This document shows positions 6,450 to 12,078 of a stretch of DNA of 12,078 nt, piece by piece. Each line of letters opens with the position of its first letter. The stretch's first letter is position 1. Position numbers and translations under genes: made by a program. Under the pieces are notes generated by a model. It was not told where the DNA came from and ran no database searches. It saw only the letters and a program-made list of their open reading frames with translations. Where the stretch lies: contig CAKQVW010000050.1 in the NCBI GenBank assembly GCA_934277865.1, positions 1 through 12,078 on the forward strand, written 5' to 3'. This DNA comes from an uncultured Pseudobdellovibrionaceae bacterium. Its GTDB lineage: Bacteria > Bdellovibrionota > Bdellovibrionia > Bdellovibrionales > JAMPXM01.

Positions 6450-6455
6450 TAACAT
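6450..6455 (+). promoter_or_regulatory. Weak -10-like element before the sulfatase-fold gene
   Basis: TAACAT (4 of 6 matches to consensus) ends exactly 7 nt before the ATG at 6463. No convincing -35 lies at the right distance; the palindrome at 6425-6438 occupies that region and might bind an activator. The only Shine-Dalgarno-like run, AAGG, is 13 nt from the ATG, which is too far. Confidence 0.3.
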
Positions 6456-6462
6456 TGCTTGC

Positions 6463-8370
6463 ATGCGGTGTCCCGACCTCCATCTGATTTTTGTTTGGCT
6501 CTTTGCTGGCATCTTGCTTGGCCAGGCCGGCTGTACGTCCAAGTCACCGACTAGACCTTCTTATCTGATCGTCGCTGTGGATCGGCTTGGGGTCGGATTC
6601 AATGTCTGTCCCTCGGAATCTGATGACGCGACTGGTTCCGGTTTTGGTGAAATCTGTCGTGAGGGTGTGCGCTTCACCCACGCATTCACCACATCGACGT
6701 TGTCGGCTCCTGCGATGGGCTCGATTTTGACGGGACACTATCCGTACCGAAATGGTTTGCGGCATAACGGGCGGGCCGAACTTGGAACGCTTTCGGCTTC
6801 TGTTGAAACGTTGCCAGAGACAGCGCTGCAGAAAGGTTACAGAACCCTTTTTGTCTCGGGCGGAGCGCCACTTTTGCGTCGCACAGGGTTGCATCAGGGT
6901 TTCGAAGTCTTTGATGACAACATTCGACCTGGTCCTCGTCGTATGCATCGTCCAGCGCGTGAGGTGGTTGAAACTTTTCAACGTTGGTTAGAGGGGCGAT
7001 TGCGATTGGATGATCGTTCGAGAAACCGGATGGTCTCGGATCCCTACCTTGCCGTCTTGCATCTGGCGGATCTTCAAGTTCCGTGGAGTCCCGCACCCGA
7101 TGAATCGGGTCGCACTCGCGAAAGCACGGTTCGCGCACAGCTTGAGGAGATCGATGAAACACTGGGACGTTTATGGTCGTACTTGCGTCGCAATCGATTG
7201 TGGGACTCGACGGTGATCGTGGTCGTAGGTCTTCAGGGAGAAGCCTCAGACGCTCGGGTGGATGAAATTCCGGCGCTTGATCTGCATTCGGATATGACTC
7301 ACGTCACTTTGCTGGTTAAGGACGCCGCCAGCCCGGTGAAATCGATGTCGCCTTCGGAGTTGCCAACAGGGCAGACGGACTACAAGTGGTCGCCAAAGTC
7401 TTCTTCCTTTGATGTGAACGTGAGCTTGGCCGACCTTGGTGTGACATTGTTTGAGCGAGTCTCGCCGCAGAGCCTTCGAATGTTCGAGGGGGAAGAGGTT
7501 CGTTCCCTTGCGGATGCGCTTAAGGGGCCTGGCGAGCATCTTGAAGAATGGCGAAAAGCAGATCGGGCCATCTTGAGTGAGTCCGCTTGGGGCAGGTGGC
7601 AATTGGATTCGGCCCTGCCGATTCGAGTGGCGATTCGCAAAGGTCCCTACCTCTACATTCACGACACCGAGAAATCTTCCTCCAGCCTGTACAACACTCT
7701 GACCGACGCATTTGAGGTTTCGCCTCTTCCTCGCCGAAATGCTCGAACTATCGAACTGAAATCCGAGTTTTCTGCATTTGCATCTTCGCTGGGCTATAAA
7801 GAGTTCCCGGGTGTCAGCGCGCAACAACTTTTGGAGGAGCGCTGGGCACGGGCCTTCTTCTCAACGCGGCTTGGAATTCGAGCCGGCGAAGGAGCGCCGC
7901 ACATCAGCGACACCGATCAGCAAAGGGTCGAAATTTTAGAAGCGGAAAATGCTCACATCAGGACATGGCTGACCTTGCAGCGATGGGAACTCGGAGTTCA
8001 GGCTCCGCCGGCGAATATTTGCAGCCAGTTCGTATTTGGAGCTAACCAATCGGCGATGATGAGCTCTGGATTTGAGGTCGAACTTCTGCGAGTCTGTCCG
8101 TTTCGTGGGGCCAAAGAGATCGCACGCTGGTTGCGCCTTCCAGAAGGTCTCGAACGCGCTCGGGCGCTGGATCAAGTCGTCCGCTTTGATCAGCAGCGTG
8201 TGGCGGGTGTTCGTGTTGCAGAGGCGTCGCACGCATTGGGACGGGTGTGGGAAACGGGATCCGTGAGGCGCCGAGAACTTGAGGGGCTAGAAGTATTGTT
8301 GGCTCAGCCAGAGGCGGCTCGATTGCGAAGCCAGCTTATGCGGCGACTGAGAAGCCAACCCGAGCCTTGA
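6463..8370 (+). CDS. Sulfatase/alkaline-phosphatase-fold lipoprotein, probably catalytically inactive
   Basis: Encodes 635 residues. The N-terminus is a signal sequence (LIFVWLFAGILLGQAGC) with Cys24 as the probable lipidated residue; Gln at -3 is unusual. The next 300 residues follow the bacterial sulfatase plan: a strand YLIVAVD, GVRFTHAFTTSTLSAPAMGS, then ILTGHYPYRNG, a strand PYLAVLHLAD, and STVIVVVGLQG. Key residues appear lost. The nucleophile motif Cys/Ser-x-Pro-x-Arg reads S81-A-P-A-M85, the usual DHG metal motif reads L257-Q-G259, and the first metal-binding region has only D40. The C-terminal half (about 340-635) is helical and unrecognised. The family cleaves sulfate or phosphate esters or transfers phosphoethanolamine; here a binding or structural role is more likely. 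It diverges from the ExbB/ExbD unit across 52 bp and overlaps the radical SAM gene tail to tail by 35 bp. Confidence 0.78.
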   Translation: MRCPDLHLIFVWLFAGILLGQAGCTSKSPTRPSYLIVAVDRLGVGFNVCPSESDDATGSGFGEICREGVRFTHAFTTSTLSAPAMGSILTGHYPYRNGLRHNGRAELGTLSASVETLPETALQKGYRTLFVSGGAPLLRRTGLHQGFEVFDDNIRPGPRRMHRPAREVVETFQRWLEGRLRLDDRSRNRMVSDPYLAVLHLADLQVPWSPAPDESGRTRESTVRAQLEEIDETLGRLWSYLRRNRLWDSTVIVVVGLQGEASDARVDEIPALDLHSDMTHVTLLVKDAASPVKSMSPSELPTGQTDYKWSPKSSSFDVNVSLADLGVTLFERVSPQSLRMFEGEEVRSLADALKGPGEHLEEWRKADRAILSESAWGRWQLDSALPIRVAIRKGPYLYIHDTEKSSSSLYNTLTDAFEVSPLPRRNARTIELKSEFSAFASSLGYKEFPGVSAQQLLEERWARAFFSTRLGIRAGEGAPHISDTDQQRVEILEAENAHIRTWLTLQRWELGVQAPPANICSQFVFGANQSAMMSSGFEVELLRVCPFRGAKEIARWLRLPEGLERARALDQVVRFDQQRVAGVRVAEASHALGRVWETGSVRRRELEGLEVLLAQPEAARLRSQLMRRLRSQPEP

Positions 8371-9118
8371 TCTTGAGGCGGCGATCCAACCAGTGGCTCA
8401 AGCGATGTAAATCATCTTCCGTAGCGACAGTGAGGCCTGAGGCCGCTTGTTCGAGTTCACGGAATGGTGGCTGCCCAAGTGTCAGCACGACCTCATTGGG
8501 GCTTAACATCGCAATGACCTCGAGCCATTCATCAAGTCGTGCAGGAGAATCGAGCGAAGCGTCTCCGCCAAGTACAGTCGTCTGCACCGACAGGTTCTTC
8601 AACGATTTTGCGCCCTGAATGATTTTTTCCAATGTGGTTCTGGTACGTGGTCGATTGAATTTTTTAAAAGCACGTTCGCTACCGTAGTCAATTTTTAGGT
8701 AGGTTTGATCGAGGCTGTTCAGGGCTCCGACTATGGCGTTATCGGAAAGCGTGTCTCCATTTGTGAAACAAACAACTTGGAGGTCATTTGCCATCAGCTC
8801 TTGTCGGGTCTTCGCGAGTTCGGACACGAGACCCCGAAAGTCAGGGTACATCGTGGGCTCGCCATTGCCCGAGAGGACCAAGGTTTTAAGCTCTCTTCCA
8901 GTCGGACTCATCGAGCCGCCCAAGATCTTTCGAAATTCTGCCATGAGCTCGTGAAGACTGGGAAAACCCTCGAACTTTTTTAGGTCGCTCAGCTTTGTGT
9001 TGGATGCCCCGAGGTTGCAATAGGCGCAATCGAAACTACAGATTTTCTCTGCGCCAAGGGGGTTCAGCTCGAGGTAGCGTCCGAAGAATTCGTGTTCTCG
9101 AATCAGAAACGCCTTCAC
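8336..9118 (-). CDS. Radical SAM protein, COG0731-like (wyosine-synthase-related) family
   Basis: Encodes 260 residues from GTG at 9118-9116, which overlaps the upstream stop as GTGA and has GGAG about 8 nt before it. A longer reading from an ATG at 9196 would overlap the previous gene by 80 bp and add residues with no family features. The iron-sulfur motif is C27-x3-C31-x2-C34 within CSFDCAYCNLG. It is followed by LSGNGEPTMYPDF (the GEP motif) and VVCFTNGD, all typical of the radical SAM core. The compact length and the LELNPLGAEKICSFDCAYC pattern recall COG0731 proteins related to the tRNA wyosine enzyme TYW1, but the substrate is unknown. Apart from one Cys in VVCFTNG there are no further cysteines, so no second cluster or SPASM domain. 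It is last in an operon with FHA and PP2C-like genes, and its link to them is unclear. Confidence 0.85.
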   Translation of the reverse strand: MKAFLIREHEFFGRYLELNPLGAEKICSFDCAYCNLGASNTKLSDLKKFEGFPSLHELMAEFRKILGGSMSPTGRELKTLVLSGNGEPTMYPDFRGLVSELAKTRQELMANDLQVVCFTNGDTLSDNAIVGALNSLDQTYLKIDYGSERAFKKFNRPRTRTTLEKIIQGAKSLKNLSVQTTVLGGDASLDSPARLDEWLEVIAMLSPNEVVLTLGQPPFRELEQAASGLTVATEDDLHRLSHWLDRRLKIKARVGFSVAA

Positions 9119-9864
9119 GCAACATCTCCGCTGATGTTGGTGTTGGTCAGTTGAGATTCCATTGCAGATGCTTCGATTTCGAGAAGGCCTAACCAAAAGG
9201 CGGCGCGTGGGCTGTGTTTCGCTAATTGGCGAACCATCTCGTCCATTTTCAGTTGATCAGCTCGCCAGCTGAATGTGATCTCGGGTGTTTGAGAATGATT
9301 GATAAGCAAAAGACGGTCACCCGCACGTGCTCGGAAGCTGTTGATCGTGAGGTTAACATTTGCATCAAGTCCCAAGAGCTGCGCTGGCAGAGCGGGAAGT
9401 TCGTGCTTGGATCGCCAGTCGCGAAGATCCAGAGCAAGATCGATATTGGCCCCCAACGGAAGAAGCGGTTGTGAACCGCGTCCCAATAACAACTGCGGGC
9501 CGCCTACCTGCAGCCACGAAAGCTCATTCTGGTAAAGCGTCGCTGCGAATAGTTCGACTCCGGCGCGGTATTCTTCGCGATTGTCCTCTCGGAAGATCAT
9601 GTCATTGGCAAGAAGCGCAGCCGTGCGAAGGTTGTTTGCCGATGTTGAAAGGCACGTGAGGCGCGGCAAAGGCGACGTGGCTTCGCGATCCTGAGCGGCA
9701 AAGGCCAGATATTCGGTCATTCGATCGATGACCTTCTTTGCGGCCTCTCGGTTGCCCCACGGTACCACGACAAAAACAGAGTTCGTCGTTTCGTCGATGT
9801 GAACTTCGGGAGTCGGTCTGGTGTTCTCGCCCGGATACGGTCGATTTTGAAAACGGAGTTTCAT
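9115..9864 (-). CDS. PP2C/PPM-phosphatase-like protein lacking metal-binding residues
   Basis: Encodes 249 residues; the ATG overlaps the upstream FHA gene's stop as ATGA. No signal peptide or membrane segment is seen, so it is probably cytoplasmic. The pattern follows a bacterial PP2C fold: VFVVVPWGNREAAKKVIDRM near the N-terminus, a helix with TSANNLRTAALLANDMIF, ELFAATLYQNELSWLQVGG (residues 104-122) where active enzymes have a strand ending in GDSR, and RARAGDRLLLINHSQTPEI (178-196) where they have GDxLLLxSDG. In each case the metal-binding Asp is missing (GGP for GDS; NHS for SDG), and the N-terminal Asp-rich motif is not recognisable. This suggests a pseudophosphatase that binds phosphoprotein or partners without cleaving. 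Its coupling to a double-FHA protein fits a phosphothreonine pathway. The family call rests on pattern reading of a diverged sequence and could be wrong. Confidence 0.6.
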   Translation of the reverse strand: MKLRFQNRPYPGENTRPTPEVHIDETTNSVFVVVPWGNREAAKKVIDRMTEYLAFAAQDREATSPLPRLTCLSTSANNLRTAALLANDMIFREDNREEYRAGVELFAATLYQNELSWLQVGGPQLLLGRGSQPLLPLGANIDLALDLRDWRSKHELPALPAQLLGLDANVNLTINSFRARAGDRLLLINHSQTPEITFSWRADQLKMDEMVRQLAKHSPRAAFWLGLLEIEASAMESQLTNTNISGDVA

Positions 9865-11939
9865 GGCGACTGGTCCGAGTAGTTTTTCAGTTTAATCTTC
9901 GACTTCAGGAAGTACTCTCCATCGGTGGTGTCACGGTCGATGATCTGACGCCACTTAGTCTGGGCCTCTTGAACGCGGCCAACGCCTTCATACAAGATTG
10001 CATCCTCGTAGATGGTACGAAGCTGAGCGTTGAGTTCGCGGCGCACTTTGCCAATGTACTCGGCTGCCTTTTCACTTTTCGGATCGAATTCCTTGGCGCG
10101 TTTGGCAGCTTCGATGGCTTCTTTGTAGTTTTTCGACTGGTACGCGGCCTCGGCCGATGCCAGGTATTCATCGACACGGTCCGAAATCATTTTCCGAATT
10201 TGTACGATCGAAGATTGTGATCGGGCCTTGAGGCCGTTTGGATCTGGGAAGTCAGAAGCGACGTGTTTGTTGTAGGCGTCGATGGCAGCGTACCAGTCAG
10301 ATTTCGCGCGCAGACCTTCGGCTCTTTCGTAAAGGGCGCGTCCGCGTCCTACGCGGTCCGCGTAGTCTCGCTGAGAAGCAAGCTTCTGATCGCGCGCCAT
10401 CACACGCCGTTCGACTCGCCCGATGAGATCGGCGACGAGGGGATTGGTTGGGTCAAGACCAATAGTTGGCGCCAAACACTGCCGGATTTGTTCCACGCTC
10501 ATGCTTGTATTGGCAAGACCATTACATTCGCGAATGTTTCGGTCGATCATTCGTTTTTGTTCTTCGACTCGCTTGCGCTCTTGCTCGACGAAGGCCAGCT
10601 GTTCGGCGGCGGCTCGTTGCGCAAGGCAATCTTCTTCCATTGCTTTTGAACCTTCATAGCCCTCAGGAAGGATCTCATGAAGTTTTTTGAGCTGTTCATG
10701 GGCGTTTTCGAATTTGCCCTGCATGTACAGGTTTCGCGCGGTGACGTAGATCTCTTTCACCAGCTGCCGTTGTTGAGGCGATAGGCGACTCATGGCATCG
10801 GCCTTGTCATTCACGGAAGGAGACTTTGAAGAATCTCCGCCGTCGGTACCAAATAGCGCGTATAGACCACCAACGACGATAATCAGGATGAGCGCCAGAC
10901 GGATGGTATTTGGTTTCTTCTTTTCTGCGCGACCGTGGTCGTACGCGTTGTCAACGCGTACGGCTCCGCCACCAGCTCCCGAGGCGACTGGATAGTTGAT
11001 GATTTCAAAACGAGGCATTGGCAACATCGCAGGCGCAGCCATGACCTCTTGAGGAATCGCGACCAGACGTTTTTCAAAGTTTGGATCACGAATTTCGAAA
11101 TAGAGAAGTAGGGAGTTCACGGAGATCACATCGCCACTTTGTAGTGGTCGAGGATCTTCGGGAATCAGAGGATCGCCATTTAGAACGGTCCCGTTCGAGC
11201 TTCCCATGTCTGTAATGAAGTAACCTTCTGGAGTCGACGTAATTTCAAACTGCCTGCGACTCGCTTTGCGATCTGGCAGAAAGATGTCGCAGCTGTCTTC
11301 TCGCCCGGCGAGCCACTTTTTTCCTTCCAGCTCGATTCGCGATTCAACGCCGTCCGACTTCACGATGCGAATAAAAGGTCTGGCGGGCAGGACAACGCCG
11401 ACATTGGTAGCTTCTTCGTTTCCTTCAAACTGGGCAGGTGCAAACCCCTGTGGCATCGGAGACGTTGCGGCCGTGCCAGCGCCACCATTGGGACCTGACG
11501 GAATAAGTGAAAGTGTTGCTGGCGGGCGCATCGCCGAGGCCTGTGCCGGATCGACGATGGCTTCGGTCGGTTGCCCAATGTGTTCGGCACCTGCCGCCAT
11601 CGAGAACTCTTGGCCGGCGGGCTGCGACACGACTTGTGATCGTTCATCGGTTTCAAGAAAGCGGAAGTCATATCCGGCCAGTTTGAAGACCGCGCCATGA
11701 GTCAGTTCCACTAGCGGGACTGGCTGGCCGCCATGAATGACTTCGCCAAATTTCGAAATGACACTTGCGATCCATTGGCCGGATTCATCTGAAATGCGGA
11801 AATGTTGCCGAGAGATGCCGGGCTGCTCGTCAAGTTGAACGGCGTTTCCTTCCGCACGGCCAAAAACGTATTCACGCCCAGGCTCAAGCCTTAGCGAGGA
11901 CACTTCTTTGCCATGTAGTAACACCTTTAACGTCGCCAT
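9861..11939 (-). CDS. Double-FHA, transmembrane, TPR/coiled-coil protein
   Basis: Encodes 692 residues from ATG at 11939-11937, 6 nt after the previous stop, with AGGA 13 nt upstream. FHA1 (about 3-95) has Gly27-Arg28 and SRQH (43-46) but lacks the Asn-Gly loop. FHA2 (about 188-285) has Gly212-Arg213 and SSNGTVLNG (247-255) but reads SRRQ in place of SxxH. A Pro/Ala-rich linker joins them. One membrane segment lies at 347-363 (RLALILIIVVGGLYALFG), after Lys-rich residues that keep the FHA side in the cytoplasm. The periplasmic part (about 385-692) holds TPR-like helical pairs (395-425, 535-565, 590-625) and a charged coiled coil (about 440-470). It may pass a cytoplasmic phosphorylation state to a periplasmic assembly platform. 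Four-base overlap with the PP2C-like gene suggests the products work together. Whole-protein family not recognised by name. Confidence 0.85.
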   Translation of the reverse strand: MATLKVLLHGKEVSSLRLEPGREYVFGRAEGNAVQLDEQPGISRQHFRISDESGQWIASVISKFGEVIHGGQPVPLVELTHGAVFKLAGYDFRFLETDERSQVVSQPAGQEFSMAAGAEHIGQPTEAIVDPAQASAMRPPATLSLIPSGPNGGAGTAATSPMPQGFAPAQFEGNEEATNVGVVLPARPFIRIVKSDGVESRIELEGKKWLAGREDSCDIFLPDRKASRRQFEITSTPEGYFITDMGSSNGTVLNGDPLIPEDPRPLQSGDVISVNSLLLYFEIRDPNFEKRLVAIPQEVMAAPAMLPMPRFEIINYPVASGAGGGAVRVDNAYDHGRAEKKKPNTIRLALILIIVVGGLYALFGTDGGDSSKSPSVNDKADAMSRLSPQQRQLVKEIYVTARNLYMQGKFENAHEQLKKLHEILPEGYEGSKAMEEDCLAQRAAAEQLAFVEQERKRVEEQKRMIDRNIRECNGLANTSMSVEQIRQCLAPTIGLDPTNPLVADLIGRVERRVMARDQKLASQRDYADRVGRGRALYERAEGLRAKSDWYAAIDAYNKHVASDFPDPNGLKARSQSSIVQIRKMISDRVDEYLASAEAAYQSKNYKEAIEAAKRAKEFDPKSEKAAEYIGKVRRELNAQLRTIYEDAILYEGVGRVQEAQTKWRQIIDRDTTDGEYFLKSKIKLKNYSDQSP

Positions 11940-11945
11940 TTTAGA

Positions 11946-12078
11946 TCATCGTTCCTGAAGTAAATCGCACTCTTTCTTAATTTTTTCCGCTTCTTTAAAT
12001 TTCAAATCATCTTTGTTCGTCATCAGCACCAAAGCCTTTTCGATCGCGGCTGAACACCGCGTGTACATGGCCTTTTCT
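11946..12078 (-). CDS. C-terminal fragment of an unknown gene
   Basis: The minus frame is open from the window edge to TGA at 11948-11946, giving 43 residues. It is charged and helical, with segments AAIEKALVLMTNKDD and EAEKIKKECDLLQER, suggesting a coiled coil or the last TPR helix. An ATG lies four codons in, but a fragment of a longer gene is more likely, since the next gene starts 6 nt after the stop as expected inside an operon. Too little is present to name it. Confidence 0.55.
   Translation of the reverse strand, partial: EKAMYTRCSAAIEKALVLMTNKDDLKFKEAEKIKKECDLLQER

Noticed and set aside
6463..9118. The radical SAM protein as an anaerobic sulfatase-maturing enzyme acting on the sulfatase-fold lipoprotein (Ser at the nucleophile position).
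   Set aside because: The radical SAM protein lacks the extra C-terminal cysteines of a SPASM domain, and the sulfatase-fold protein lacks the Arg of the Cys/Ser-x-Pro-x-Arg motif and the DHG metal motif. The genes are also on opposite strands in separate units.
9738..10649. Plus-strand hydrophobic open frames (for instance 9738-10220) opposite the TPR region.
   Set aside because: Antisense of Lys/Glu-rich helical codons reads as Phe/Leu, which creates false membrane-like proteins. The minus-strand protein is well supported.

Overview
This 12 kb window looks like part of a cell-envelope motility or adhesion locus from a bacterium of the Bdellovibrionota/Myxococcota type. The clues are: two separate ExbB/TolQ-ExbD/TolR proton-channel pairs like the AglR/AglS motor parts of gliding myxobacteria; two FHA-domain membrane proteins, one ending in a TonB/AgmX-like domain; a CglB-like von Willebrand A lipoprotein; and an atypical lipobox ending in Asn-Cys (FQNC), which I associate with Bdellovibrio-type lipoproteins from memory. 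GC content looks moderate by eye. No tRNA, rRNA, CRISPR array, insertion sequence or phage gene was seen.

Layout: five transcription units alternate in direction. (A) Minus strand, 3346 down to 1: small secreted protein, FHA/TonB-like bridge protein, ExbB-like, ExbD-like (cut by the left window edge). (B) Plus strand, 3662-5329: VWA lipoprotein with calcium-binding motifs. (C) Minus strand, 6410 down to 5355: second ExbB-like and ExbD-like pair. (D) Plus strand, 6463-8370: sulfatase-fold lipoprotein that seems to have lost its catalytic residues. (E) Minus strand, right edge down to 8336: tail of an unknown gene, double-FHA/transmembrane/TPR protein, PP2C-like protein without metal-binding residues, radical SAM enzyme. 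Genes inside units are tightly packed (ATGA, GTGA and TAAGTG junctions). Units B and C converge on a short hairpin; units D and E overlap tail to tail by 35 bp.

Likely joint role (inference): the two ExbB/ExbD pairs use the proton motive force in the inner membrane; the FHA/TonB-like protein joins a cytoplasmic phosphothreonine-reading head to a long Pro/Thr periplasmic arm; the VWA lipoprotein may be an adhesin or outer partner. The double-FHA protein and the PP2C-like protein form a second possible sensing module.

The most unusual points are two apparent pseudoenzymes (sulfatase fold, PP2C fold), FHA domains with complementary degeneration, and a promoter geometry in which a -10-like hexamer sits exactly 7 nt before the start codon at four starts that lack a good Shine-Dalgarno site. 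This suggests leaderless mRNAs.
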